The position numbers were made by a program, and so were the translations under genes. A stretch of 64,000 bases of DNA from Dipetalonema caudispina (taxonomy: Eukaryota; Nematoda; Chromadorea; Rhabditida; Onchocercidae), in contig JABVXV010000243.1 of assembly GCA_013365325.1 (NCBI GenBank), forward strand, positions 32,569 to 96,568, in the 5' to 3' direction. The notes below the pieces were generated by a model. It saw only the letters and a program-made list of their open reading frames with translations. It was not told the origin of the DNA and made no database searches. This document shows, in pieces, positions 51,844 through 63,841 of this stretch; within the stretch, counting starts at the first letter, position 1; every line of letters begins with the position of its first letter.

Positions 51844-52808
51844 ATGGTACCGGTGGATCCATCGCAATGTGGTGCCTCACGAAAACGTGTTGTTGCATGT
51901 GATGGTGATAAATTGAGTGATGAAGAATATATTTTAAAGAGAAAGCGAAATAATGATGCTGTAAACAGGTTTAATTTCTTTTTTTTTTTTTTCTACTCAT
52001 TTAATTGAATTGCAAATTTATTTTATATTGTTAATTATTGCTTCCTACAGAAGCTAAGCTTGATAGAGTTATGAAATTTTGGAAATTTTAAGTAGATTTT
52101 TAGTATGGTTAATTGGGGAAATTTGAAATATTCTCTCTATTCCCTTTCCTGTTCATATTACAAATTTTATTTTCCAAAATTGTTTGATAATTGCTGTAAA
52201 TAAGAGCTTTATTTTTTGAAATAGTAAATTTTATGTTTCACTTAGTAAATGGCTAGTTTGTTGAAAAAAAAAATTTCGACTTAGTTTTGTAGAACTCGTC
52301 AAAAGAAACGGCGAGAAGAAACAGATACAATGCTACGAGTGGAACATTTAAGGAAGGAGAATGTTGAACTGGAAAAAAAGGTTGTTGTTTGTTTCTAAAT
52401 TTAAGACATAATCTATTCAGCTATTGAAGCAGCTTAGAAGATACATCGTTAGGAATTTTATATAAGAAAGTATTTTCAAAATTGTAATATTAAATGCTGT
52501 TAGATAATTTTGTGACATTCTACGTTTGTTTGCATATTTTCACATGACTTTTCATTGTTTGCCTAAATTTATTACACATTTTAATCTCTTTCTTCTTCTC
52601 TGCTAGCTATTTTTTATTGCTATTTTCCTTCTACAATTTTACTATCTTATTCTAGGTTGAAGGGCTTCAAAAAGAATTGTCATTTCTAAAAGAAATGTTT
52701 GTTGCTTATGCAACTGGTAGCCGGGCAAACTCGAGTGCGAATGAGGGAAAAAATGAAGCAAGCATGAGTAACGAGGAACCAGGGTGTAGCTACAGCGAAA
52801 ATATCTGA
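51844..52808 (+). CDS. C/EBP-gamma-like bZIP transcription factor
   Basis: Three exons (51844-51968, 52293-52380, 52656-52808) give 121 residues. The basic region RKRNNDAVNRTRQKKRR (about 33-49) carries the invariant Asn and Arg of bZIP proteins in the C/EBP pattern NNxAVxxSR, with Thr in place of Ser. A heptad zipper follows (L56, L61, V67, V72, L75, L79, L82), and ELSFLKEMFVAYATG matches the ELSVLKDLFLEHA end of human C/EBP-gamma. The protein has almost nothing outside the bZIP, so it probably acts as a dimerisation partner without its own activation domain. C. elegans has small C/EBP-like genes (cebp-2, lpd-2); I cannot decide between them. Neuroguidin follows 1.2 kb downstream on the same strand. 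Confidence 0.88.
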
Positions 52809-53976
52809 TTATGTTGGATGTATTTACTGGTTACTGGTTGGGATATCACACTGTGTGCGTATTTCACTGTAATGCTTCCTCGATGGCCAGACAATTATTT
52901 ATCGGAAAAAGTCATCTATAAGTGTCCTGATAATGAGGTACAACAGCAGTTATAGAACGATATGAAAATTTCGATTTCTAGAGAATCAAAATTTACAAGA
53001 TCCGTTGAAATCATAGTGTTAACTGGCCGTATTTTTTTTAACCTCAAATATGTCATTCATGAATTGGACGACTTCGATTTCTGAAGTAGGGAAAAAAAAA
53101 AAACATTGTTGGAAGCTTATAACTGAGTGATACCTCAGAGGATGAACCGATCAAATTTTGGTTTCATTCTATTTTCTGGTGTTTCTAATTTTGTAGATGG
53201 GAGGAACGGAGTGATAGTAATTTGTTGCTTTGGTTTTAATGGTATTTCCATTTTGAATCACTGTGATTATTTTGCCACAAATGTTGTCTATAAGCATGTA
53301 TCTTTGAATTGCAATGAGATGCACTATCTTTCTGCCAATAGCTACATTTGCGTTCACTGTTGCATTTTACTCGTTACATTCCAGGTAAACTTTCAGAATA
53401 TTTCTGCATCAATTTGATCCAAAAATATTGTGAAAGTTATCTTCAAAAATCTGAATTGTGTACAATAACGGGTAATTTTATTTGGTGATTTGAAAGGTAT
53501 TTATGATTATTTAAAAGTTGTTTATGCAATCATTTGCAATTATTTAGAGTACGACAAAACTGGATTTGTCCAGAACACCGATACTTACACACAAACTGTA
53601 ATTTAATAAATTTTAAGACGTTATTTTTGGCCATCTGAATTTTTTAATTTTTGAGCTTGATATCGAAACAGTTCTTGCGGATCCCTGTTTCTTTTTTCTC
53701 TGGTCTTTTTAAGTTTTAGCAAATTACAAGTAACAAATGTAGTGGGAAAGCTCTTGAACACATTGAATGAAGACACGTTATTAATACAACATTTGTTGTA
53801 CAGACAGTCTTAAGGCAAATAATATAACTTCCCATTTCATTCAGAATTATTCTTGGTATTTTTTGACATGGAATGGTTTATTTTTCGTTAAAAATAATAA
53901 GATGGTTGGCTAACCAAAACGTTTCCCGTTTCTCACAGTTGCGTTGAATGTGAATATTGGAAGAATTGTTGTTTCT
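52809..53976. other. Spacer between the bZIP gene and neuroguidin
   Basis: About 1.2 kb with moderate complexity. A 96-codon plus-strand open stretch at 53127-53417 (Cys- and aromatic-rich) shows no domain and overlaps an open frame on the other strand. The bZIP 3' untranslated region lies here. No convincing gene. Confidence 0.5.
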
Positions 53977-53995
53977 TTATCTCACATTTCTTCAG
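53977..53995 (+). promoter_or_regulatory. Probable splice or trans-splice acceptor of neuroguidin
   Basis: A pyrimidine-rich tract ending CACATTTCTTCAG at 53995 is followed after 17 bases by the ATG at 54013. It argues against the upstream in-frame ATG at 53950. Confidence 0.45.
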
Positions 53996-54012
53996 TTAGT
54001 CAGTTTTCCGGA

Positions 54013-56556
54013 ATGTCGGAAGAAGAGCAGGAACGCTACGCGAGTGTAGTCGCGGATTGCGCAAAAACATCAACTGAATTGCTAAATGTGGCTAAGGAAT
54101 TCTACATTCAACTTCAAAAAGAGAAAGAACGAGATGTAGGCATTATTTTGAAGTTTATCCATTATTTTTGATCATTATCATTGCTGATCCAGTCAGGTTT
54201 CGTTTTTTTTTTTTTTTTTTTTGTCAGCTTCTTGCCAATTATCTGTCCCCTACTTATTTCTACTCTAGATTACTTTGGAAAAAGTTTTGCGGTCAGCTAC
54301 TTTAGCCAGAAGTTTTCAAAGAAGGCATTTGTTTCGTGTTTGAAACTGTTTTAAACTAATTAATTTGTTTTAACTGTATTTCTAATGATTTCTTCGCATA
54401 ATCTTTCGTCTATTTGTTACGTTTACTATTTTTTTCCAGGGAATATCGTTTTATGAAGTGAAAAATCGTGATTTACTTGCATATACGCGTGATTTGGTCT
54501 ATTTGATGTACCAAATGAGTATTGGAAATAGTATACAGGGTGATCCAGCTATTGAACGTTTGGTTTATTTGAGAACGGTAAATTCCCTTTGAGTTTTTTG
54601 CTTTTATAAATTATTTCGTTTCAACTTTAAGTTGGAAATTGTCCTGAAATTGTTGGGAATTTTGAAAATTTAAGTGGGAATTGCAAAATTTTATGGCAGT
54701 ATTACAGGTTTTGGAACGAATGCGTCCCATTGAACAAAGGATGAAAAGCCATGTTGAAAAACTAATTTTATTTGCATCTGACAAGACTAGCAGCGGTGTA
54801 AAAGTATGTTTGTTCCTTTGTTTTTTTTTTTCTCTTTCTTCAGAATTTGGATACACCCTGGAATAGACTCTATTTTTGTTAATGTCAGGTTCAGTAGAAT
54901 CTATCTTTTTTTTTTACACTACCGGAATAGTTAAATTAATAAAAATTTCAAATATTTCCATGACGTAGCTGACTTATTTTTCCTGCAGACACTACGGCCA
55001 CACCCAGAACGACTAAAAGTGGACGATGAAAATGAGGAACTGGAATCAGAAGATGGCAACGATGAAGATGCTTCAAAAGAAACGAAATCAAAAAAATACG
55101 TCCCACCGAAACTTATGGCGCTGCATTATAATGGTAATGATGTTTGTCACTTTTTCTTCAAAAGATCGCTTATTCAATTTTATTCTTAACACTTTATGAA
55201 TCGAAAAGTTGGAAAAGAGGATTTCAGTTACTACTTGATAGTGGAGATATGTTTTCATTTCATATGAATAATTAAATTAATTACTATTTGGAAAAGGGCC
55301 AATTTACAGAAGATGAGGAAGAAATGGAAGAACGAAAAATACAACGAGCAAGGCGACGAGCACTGCAGAGTAGCTTGATACAAGATTTGCGAGCACAGTA
55401 TAGTGAAGCTCCGGAAGAATTCCAGGTAATTTGACATCTAAAACTTCTAATTTAAAATTTCTAACTCAGCTTGAATATAAACTCAAGCTAAATTGAATGA
55501 TTCTACTTTACTCAATGTATCTTTTAATGAGCTCCTTGCGGCATTAGAAGAGCATTCTAATGTCTAATGCATTGTCTGCTGGTCATCTTTCAGCATTTTA
55601 GTATTTTGTGATATACGTCCGAAACTTTGATATTTTTCCCACTTTTCCTACTGAAAACGTTGGAAGGAAGATCAGTAGGACAGAGAGAATAAGAAATAAA
55701 ACGAGTATATATCAAGTCAAAATCATTTCAACGACCTGTAAACCTTGAATGCTTTCAGGATAACAGTATAGTAAAGAAGAAAAAGCAAGAAGATGTTGAG
55801 AAGCGAAAGTGAGTTTGTATTTGATTACGAATTTATCAAGGGTCTCCGATTTCTCACTTTTAAAAACTTGGTCAGACTTTGAAAATGCTCGAGTTTATCT
55901 ATATGATGTTGGAATTATTATTGATGGTGAAAACTGAATCTTATCTATTTTACAGCACTTATATCCATCTATAGTAGCATAAATTTCTGTTTGTGTTTAT
56001 TTCAGATATGAAGAGGATTATCTTATTCGCTTGCAAATGACGAAGAAGGAGAGGCACAATAAAAAGATTCAGGATCGACAGAATATCCTGGATGAGCTAC
56101 TCCATTTTGGTAATTATATGGCAGTGAAAGATACCGAAAAAAGTGGTGGCAGTACAGCAGGTGGAAGTGCTGGTAGAAAACGCAGGAAAATAGGAAAGAA
56201 CAAGAAATTTGCCAAAAAACCACGCCATGCTAGTGTGAAAGGGAAAAAGGTAAGACTAATTGCTTGAAATTTTATGTGTCTTCCGGAACAAGAAGTGGCT
56301 ATAGGCTTTCGAAACATTTTTAGGGTAGAAGTTAGAATAAAGTTTTTTTGAATAAAGTTTTGAGTGGGTAAAAGTATGCAAAATTACTTCAAAATTATAG
56401 TTGCCACTAATTTGTTATTAGTAATTTTATTGTATTTCTCTGCGTATTTTACTATATGCGCTCACTTTAAACTGTCTTTCTCCCTGTATTTTCATGCTTC
56501 TTGCACTTACCGCTTTTCTTTTTTTGCAGGGAAAAAGCAAAGCCAGAAAGAAATAG
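54013..56556 (+). CDS. ngdn: Neuroguidin (NGDN), Sas10/Utp3-domain protein
   Basis: Eight exons (starting 54013, 54440, 54708, 54989, 55310, 55759, 56006, 56530) give 312 residues; human NGDN has 315. The N-terminal helical Sas10/Utp3/C1D domain includes YEVKNRDLLAYTRDLVYLMY and VLERMRPIEQRMKSHVEKLI. The family motif KYVPPKLMALHYNEDEEE is followed by the basic segment RARRRALQSSLIQDLRAQYS and then APEEF, all closely matching human NGDN. The C-terminus is Lys/Arg-rich (GKSKARKK), as expected for a nucleolar protein. NGDN and yeast Lcp5 belong to the small-subunit processome that processes pre-18S rRNA. The start follows an acceptor at 53995. A polyadenylation signal AATAAA lies at 56653. The gene converges on the sirtuin gene. 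Confidence 0.94.
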
Positions 56557-57440
56557 TGAAATACACATGTTTATAGATTTTTACAGTTCGCGCAATGTGA
56601 TAGTTGTTTTAATATTTTTTTGTTCGCCGTTAGAAAACTCTCTGTTGGGACAAATAAAATAATTCAGTTATTTTTGTTACATAAACATTGACTTAACAAT
56701 ACATTCATTGATTATAATAAGAAGGCAACAAATACTCGACTTCCATAGCTGAATTACTTGAAATAAACATTGTAGAAAAAAATAAAGAAGTCCAACTAAT
56801 TGATATATAATGATAGGAGTTAGTTGGAGTTACTACGATAATGTTTAATCGGTCAAGAAGCTAATTAGATCACAAGGCCTAAGTAATTGGTATTGGTATG
56901 TTATTTCTTGCTGGCCAAACATTATTAAGGAGTTGCCATAATTGCAAGTGCAAATATTACCATACATCGATAAGACTACTGGAAAACATTGCATTTCATT
57001 CATATTATATGTCATCAAAGGATAAGTTTTGGGATTTCAAAAGAAAGCTTTGGAAATGAGCTCTACGTGAATTATTATATTTACAACAGGAGATTTTTAA
57101 TTGTTTCAAATTACAACTACGAATTAATAAGTTTTTCAGAAAATATAATAAATTATTGAGGCATATTCCGACAGCATAAATTTTCGTGTAAGAGATAACA
57201 AGCTATTTTTCATTACTTAATCAGATTGGAAGATTTTTCAAATAAGTTATGAAACTTTTATCGAACTTCTAGGTATCAAATGCTAAATCATCTAAAAATT
57301 GGTATATGAATTCTGGAATTAACATTACTTCTAAGAGATAATCTTGAAACTAACTGTATCGCTGGAAAATAATTTTCGAACTAACCAATTTCCTGGATGA
57401 TAGATCTAAAACTAATTGGTTTTTCTGCCGAAAAATGATT
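56557..57440. other. Convergent intergenic region
   Basis: Lies between the stops of neuroguidin (+) and the sirtuin (-). AT-rich with several AATAAA words; 57300-57430 contains repeated, diverged blocks of the ACTAATTGG/CTAACTGTA kind. No gene seen. Confidence 0.6.
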
Positions 57441-58328
57441 TTATAAATTTGGGACATGTCTTATGATATCAGAACATTTAGCAGATATCTTAACGGTAGC
57501 TAAATCATCAGCAGCAGTTGGACCAATATTAACAATTAAAATTGGCACAGACTGTTGATATGCTTGTTGAACGTAACGGTAACCGGAAAGGACAGTAAGC
57601 GAAGAACCAAGAACCAGCATACCATCACAATTTTGCACCATATTATAACACTTATTGTGAATTTCTGGATCAATGAATCCACCAAAAAAGACAACATCCG
57701 TTTTCAGAATCGATTCATGACCACATTTCGGGCATGTTGGAACATTGAAATTGTTCACAGCTTTATCTGGAATATCACAATCACCATCCGGTGCTAATTC
57801 ACCAATCTCCTCTATACACCAATTCGGATTTTCCTTCTGAATCCATTCCTGTATCATTTGTCGACTATATAGCGAATGACAATTCATACAAATAACACGT
57901 CGATTGCAACCATGCAATTCAGTTAACATTTTGGAACCGGCTGCAGTATGCAATCCATCTACGTTTTGCGTGATAAGCCACCTAAATCGTTCACTTTTCT
58001 CCCAATTTGCGATTGTTTGATGTGTTTCATTGGGTTGTGAAGCAGAAAATCGTGGCCATGCAACGTAATTTCGAGTCCAATAACGTTTTCGAACAGCTAA
58101 CGATTGCATAAAATCACCATGCAATACCGGACGATGATCGGTACGTGCATATTGGCCAACTTTAGGTGAACGATAATCCGGAATGCCGGATTCGGTGGAA
58201 ATTCCAGCACCGGTCATTACCACCAAATGTTTGATAGTTTTTAAGACATCGACAAATTCTTTAATATTTTCAGCTTTTGGCTGAGTATATTCGGGAACAA
58301 AACGGAATATTGAAGAAGAAGAAGGCAT
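57441..58328 (-). CDS. SIRT4-type mitochondrial sirtuin (intronless)
   Basis: A single uninterrupted ORF of 295 residues on the minus strand. NAD-binding motifs are VVMTGAGISTESGIPDYRS (about 37-54) and TQNVDGLH (120-127); the catalytic His is at 139 in ELHGC. The zinc site is formed by Cys147 and Cys150 with Cys199 and Cys202. RTDHRPVLHGDF, RYWTRNYVAWPRFS, QVPTC-like NVPTCPKC, DVVFFGGFIDPE and LVLGSSLTVLSGYR follow class II (SIRT4) sirtuins, which are mitochondrial ADP-ribosyltransferases/deacylases. C. elegans has two such genes, sir-2.2 and sir-2.3. The short Ser-rich N-terminus (MPSSSSIFRF) could serve as a weak mitochondrial signal. Unlike all larger neighbours it has no intron, so a retrocopy origin is possible, yet the frame is intact and every key residue is present. 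Confidence 0.95.
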   Translation of the reverse strand: MPSSSSIFRFVPEYTQPKAENIKEFVDVLKTIKHLVVMTGAGISTESGIPDYRSPKVGQYARTDHRPVLHGDFMQSLAVRKRYWTRNYVAWPRFSASQPNETHQTIANWEKSERFRWLITQNVDGLHTAAGSKMLTELHGCNRRVICMNCHSLYSRQMIQEWIQKENPNWCIEEIGELAPDGDCDIPDKAVNNFNVPTCPKCGHESILKTDVVFFGGFIDPEIHNKCYNMVQNCDGMLVLGSSLTVLSGYRYVQQAYQQSVPILIVNIGPTAADDLATVKISAKCSDIIRHVPNL

Positions 58329-58557
58329 TAGTCAAAAAAATACATCAGTATGAAATAATTCGCTCATCGAATCCCTAAAGTGTAAATACGAAGTTTCTTC
58401 CTAATGTTCGTTGATGCGATCGTAGTGATAGTAGCTGTTATTGTTGTTGCTGTTATTGTTGCAGTAGTGCTTATTTGCTGATCATTAATTGTATTGCATT
58501 ACTGCTATCGTTAGTAAACGGAAGATGCTTATCAGATTGATAATATTATAGAAATTA

Positions 58558-58722
58558 ATTCCAAAGTTCTATTACAATTCAAAAGTTCAATTTCCAATTT
58601 GAATTTTTATTTAAATTCACTCAAAACTTGAAACTATTATATAATCTAAATGCATTATATAACAGTCAATTTCAGAGTTCTATTTTAATTCAAAAATTCA
58701 ATTTTCAATTTGAATTTATACC
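58558..58722. repeat. Short diverged direct repeat
   Basis: A unit of about 45 bases containing AGTTCTATT, CAATTCAAAA and TTCAATTT followed by CAATTTGAATTT occurs at 58564-58608 and again at about 58676-58719 with few changes, about 111 bases apart. Confidence 0.65.
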
Positions 58723-60321
58723 AAAATCTTATGCTAAAGTTCCAACAATTATTTGGTCCGAATACAATATATAAAAAAAAAAAAAAAAAAAAAAAAACTG
58801 TCACTAAGATATTAACAAAAAAAAGGAGCACTATTTGTCAAAGTAAGCTATAGATGACAGGTCAAATTAAAGCATAATATTTTTTCCAATCAATGCATAA
58901 TATTCAGTGCAAAATTTTAATAAGTTTATAACTGTAAGTGTAAAATATCTTTCAAACGGTACAGAGAAGCAATTATATTCTATCTCACTTATTTTTTCTT
59001 TATTTAAAAAAAAATAGAAATTAAAAAATCAAATCAAAAAATTTCAAAGGTTTGTAGGAAAAAAAAGTGAACACTAAAGTCGACGAATCCTAAATCTGTC
59101 GAGTATTACCTTCATTTTTACAATGATTTCACTTTTTCTTTGGATGATGAAACAAAAATGTGTGATAATAAATCAATTGGAATTTATGCAAAAATTTCAT
59201 TTGAATAATTTTCCGGAATGAAATTTCATTTGTTCCATGAATGACTGGCGATTAATTAAGCGTGAAAAAAGACAATTAGAGGAGCGAAGTTTAACAAATG
59301 ATAATTGGAATTATCTTGCAAAATCTTTTCATGAATATTAATTAGAGATATTTCCTATATTTTCCATATGGAAAGTTTGTTTCAAAAACTTTAGACAATG
59401 AATTAAATTTTGGAATTTCTTTGCTAATTACTATGAGTAATAATTTGTTTTAAAATTACATTTTATTATGATATAACAGTCATTTTCTCTTGAAATTATT
59501 CCAAGTATATTGGAAGAATGAAAAAAAGAGAAGGATTAATATTAGTAAAATGGGAAAGTACAATATATCGACAAACTTTTATTCTACTTCATTCATCTTC
59601 CAGTAGAAAATCATAATTTTCGAATCGTTTTATATATATTAATTTAAAATTTCTAAATTCCTAATACTCAGGTTTATTATCTTTGGCATTGGTTCATACC
59701 ATTGATATCAAACGGGTCAGCGAGTTTAATTAATTGCTCATAGAGCTTTTTCACAATGATGACGAATTAAAACCAAGAAATTTCCAAAGCATATGATAAC
59801 CAAAATGTTTGAATTTCACTTGACTAATCTTAAAAATTTCATCCAAAATGTCAAAATCGAATGAAATCAAACTTCATCTGAAGCCTTATCATAATTCTTT
59901 TCCCAGTTAATTTACTAAGCTAAAATTTAATAATAGCATTATTAAAACAAAACAAACTATTCATGATGATAACAATTATCATAGTAATAATAATAATGAT
60001 AAAAATAACAATAGTAATAATGGTAAAAGTAATAAAAGTGACAGTGACAAAAGAAAAAAAAGCAAAATTGAAGGAGAAATAATTTGATAAAATATGAAAA
60101 ATAATGATAAAAGTTTTGATAAAGCAAAAATTTAAGTAAATAATTTCCATAATATATTTATTTTTTTAAACGAAAAAAAAAAAAGGAATACTATTTCATT
60201 TTCTTATAATGTCAATTTTACAAGAACAAAATACTTTCCAATAAATTGTATTTTTCTTCCATATATGACAATTAGTAAAATTTTTAATCTTTTTTTTTTT
60301 TGTTTTTTTTTTCTCTTCCCC

Positions 60322-60345
60322 ACCTCCTCCTCCTCCTCCTCCCTT
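60322..60345. repeat. (CTC)n / (TCC)n microsatellite
   Basis: An uninterrupted CTC repeat of about 20 bases, flanked by poly-T. It is the most G+C-rich simple repeat in the window. Confidence 0.9.
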
Positions 60346-63209
60346 TTATTGTTGTATGATATAAATATGAATGAGGATGTAATGAGATGGAAAGAGAATT
60401 TTATTTCAGTTTTTTTTTTTGAAAAAAAGCGAAGATGTAAATCGTAAATGATGATGATAATTTAGTTTCTTAACCTAAATTATACATATTATGGCAACTT
60501 GAAATGTAAAAAAAAAAAAAAAAAAAAAGAAATTTTGTAAATTATGCCAATCTTTTATGGATTAAGAAGTGAAAAAAGAAGAAGGGAAAAAGGAAGAGAG
60601 AAAAAAAAAAAAAGCATAATGATTGTACAATTATCTCATATTATGAGCTCATCCTCTTTTCATCTTTTCATACTTTCCCTTTTAAATTTTTTTAAAAAAT
60701 ATTTTAATTTATAGTTCAAAAGTTTTTTAAATATTATTAGGTATGAACTTTTTTTGTTGTTGTTATTGGTGTAGCAATTTTCTTCCGTTATAATATTTGG
60801 CCTATATAATTTATCTATTAATTTTCTTGTTTATTATTTTACAATTTTTGTTAAAATTACATCATGAATAGATAATTGCATTTTATTTTTTTTTTAGATT
60901 TAAAGTTCTAATTTGTTTTAATTCCTAATATTTAAAATACCATCTATTTATATATCACTATAATACAAGGATTGTATACTATAATAGAATAAATTATGCT
61001 TAATTAAACAAGCCTTAAAGATGAATATAGGCTATATTGTACCTAACGATATAAACTTAGATGAACATATGTGTGTCTGTGTGTCTGTGTATCTATTATA
61101 TCTTATCATTATAACAATTAAGATTATCTAATTATGATTTCAATTATTTCAATTGTAGAAGCATACAGAGTTCCACTCAGTAAATAGCACAATGGAATAA
61201 TTTGATTCTTGTGGTAAAATTCTTGTTTCAAAGATTATCGGAAAATTTAAATGTTACTTTTGATATGACATAATGTAGTATTTTCCATCTCTTGTCCATT
61301 GCATTGTTAAATGCATCGAATTATTATTGCAGGCGGTAAATAAACCGAATACTATAAATTCCACTCATTCAACAATATCGAACAACAATATCGTCTATAA
61401 CTGAATTCCACAGTTATGTTATTCATTTATGCAAAACAAAATTTTTTTTTTTTTTTTTCAACTATTATACTAATTATTTTATACAATGTGTAAGTTTCTT
61501 TTTTTTTATTGCTAAATTTTTATTTTTTCATATTCTTAAAAAAAATAACAAAAGAAAAGATTTAATAAGTGTTTCCTCAAAAATTATTGAGAAACATATG
61601 ATAAAAAAGTTGATAAAACCTTTTCCGATTTTGAATTTTTTGGTATTTGAGAAAGAAAAAGCTAAATTGAACAAAATATGAAAATTTTGCAATGATTGAA
61701 TTGAATTATGCTTCCAACAGTCTTATTATTTATAATTTTTCGCTCCTATCATATTTTAAAGTAATCTGCATAAAGCTATATTTGTTGATTATTTAACTGA
61801 TAAAATTTCGAACAAAAGCAAATTTTTTTAAAAATTATTTAAAAAACAAAAAAAATTAGATTCAACAAAATGTGAAAAGTGTGTGGTGATTAAATTAAAT
61901 TAAACTTTCAATGGTATGATCTTACATAATTTTATGCAACAATCATATTAAAAAATTATATTCATTGATTATTTATTGATTTTCTAAATAATAAAATCAG
62001 ATGATTGATATTTTAATAGTTGTTGCTATTTCTTGCAAACATATGCATATATTCATTTTAGCCAATATTTTGATAATAGTACTTAAAATCTTTTAGTATT
62101 TTTGTCGTAGTTAATTAAGTAGCGTTTCAAGTTTTTATAATGAAATGTATAAGATGATAGAGTCAATCAAAAAATTTGTCACATTAAATTGAGTTACTTC
62201 AACACGGAAATAATAAATTTCGCTTCTTTATTTCCAATAGAAAGACTTGTCATCTCTTAATGAATTTAAAACCAGATGATTTCATATTGTCAATTGTCAT
62301 TCATATACAATCTTTCTTGTTACTATTACAATTTTACAATTTGAATTATATTTACATTTCTCTACTTTTTCTTCCTATTTTTTTTTTTCGTTGTATGTTT
62401 AACAAAAGATAAATACGAAAGATGTCGCATTATCATTTTCAATCTTTTGACACTTTTAAAGTTTAATTTTTCTTTTTTTTCCTTAAAAAATTCTTTCTTT
62501 TTTCCTACTTTTTTGATTTTGTTTACATTTGTATGAAAAAATTTTATGATAATTTTTATTCCTAAGAAAAGAAATTTTTAATTGATAAAATAAAACGGAA
62601 TAAATATGCAAAATGCTATAGTACTATTTAAAATAATACAAAAATATACTTAAGCATAGTATAAAATGATAGAGTACCGTGTTGCTATAGTAAAAAAGGT
62701 TGAGTAAAATGCTGCATAAAAATTATTGGAAAATATATTTTGCTAAATTTTTGTACATTTCATATAAGTTAAGTTTTTTAAAAGTACATAATTGTTACTT
62801 ATATCATTATTACTTTTTCATTCCTTTTTCAATAATTATTTCACTTTTTTATTTCTTTTTTATCTGTAAAAATTTCGAATGAATATATCATTTCATCGTT
62901 CATCTACCGATAACAACATCATGATAATAGTAACGATGAGATCATATCTTTCATTACATCTACTTTTTACTTTTTAAAATATGAAAACAAAATTTTCACT
63001 AATTGTCACTTTTGAAAAATTTAGCAAGATAATGAATTAGAAACCGAAATTATTTTCCAGTTCGAACAAGATTTGATGTGCCTGAAGCAAACAAGTTGAA
63101 CTGTTTCAAGTTTTCAACGAAAACATTATTTTTTTTTTCCTTTGATTTTCGTTTGCAGATGTTTTGTAGTGATAAATGTTGTTCCGTCTAATTAATTAGC
63201 AAAGTTCGA

Positions 63210-63395
63210 TTATTGCCAAAGTCTGAACAGAATTAATTCACGTTGCTCATATAAACGCATGCACATCTCCAAACGTATCATTTGACGTATTTTATTGTAT
63301 AATGTATTTGATATCATCAGTATCATCAACATTAAAAATGCTGTGAAAAACTGGTAAGATAACAATAATTGTGACATTTTGTGAAGAACAAACAA
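63210..63395 (-). CDS. Small single-span membrane protein or terminal exon (unrecognised)
   Basis: A minus-strand open frame of 61 codons ending in TAA. It reads MSQLLLSYQFFTAFLMLMIL and continues with a hydrophobic segment, then a basic/amphipathic tail (NKIRQMIRLEMCMRLYEQRE, ending FRLWQ). Sequence complexity is well above the flanks. Two acceptor-like sites occur within it on the same strand: TTACCAG (exon would start at 63350) and TTTTTCACAG (exon at 63340, with ATG seven bases later). It may therefore be a trans-spliced microprotein beginning MLMILMISN, or the last exon of a gene whose 5' part is beyond the right edge. No family recognised. Confidence 0.35.
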   Translation of the reverse strand: MFVLHKMSQLLLSYQFFTAFLMLMILMISNTLYNKIRQMIRLEMCMRLYEQRELILFRLWQ

Positions 63396-63841
63396 ATTGA
63401 TAGTGGAAAGTGATGAAGTGAATGATAGAAATGATAAGGATTTTATTATTATTATTATTATTATTATTACTGAGTAAAATTACCTTTTAATATAGAAAAT
63501 CTTTTGATTTAATATTGCATTATTTTTCTTACTTTTCATTCTATTAGTTATGATTATCATAGTAACAAATTTTTTACATTGCAATAAATATTTTTTTGAA
63601 ATTTTTAAAATGCTTATCTGTAGATTATTTTACTTCTGGTAAAATACTTAGTAGAAAAATTGCTATCATTCGCTAATTGCCTTTTTATAATTACTTTAAT
63701 TAGTAATTACTACAGTTGTTTTATTTTTAATTTGCTGCTTACTTTCACTTGCATAATTACTTTTTTACCTTCACCTATTATTGCTATATTATAATAACTA
63801 TAATTGATTATTATTTATCATCATTAGTGATATCAATATCA

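Larger units (their letters stand above)
58329..63205. other. AT-rich non-coding stretch downstream to the membrane ORF candidate
   Basis: No gene supported over nearly 5 kb. Contains a TGT-type array (58434-58464), poly-A at 58772-58796 and 60509-60528, a two-fold diverged repeat around 58570-58720 (AATTCAAAAGTTCAATTTCCAATTTGAATTT-like, two copies), a (CTC)n tract (60322-60342), and AAT/GTA-rich arrays at 59970-60040. ORFs here are low complexity. Confidence 0.6.

Noticed and set aside
53127..53417. 96-codon ORF between the bZIP gene and neuroguidin
   Set aside because: No domain, open on both strands, and best explained as bZIP 3' untranslated region or spacer.
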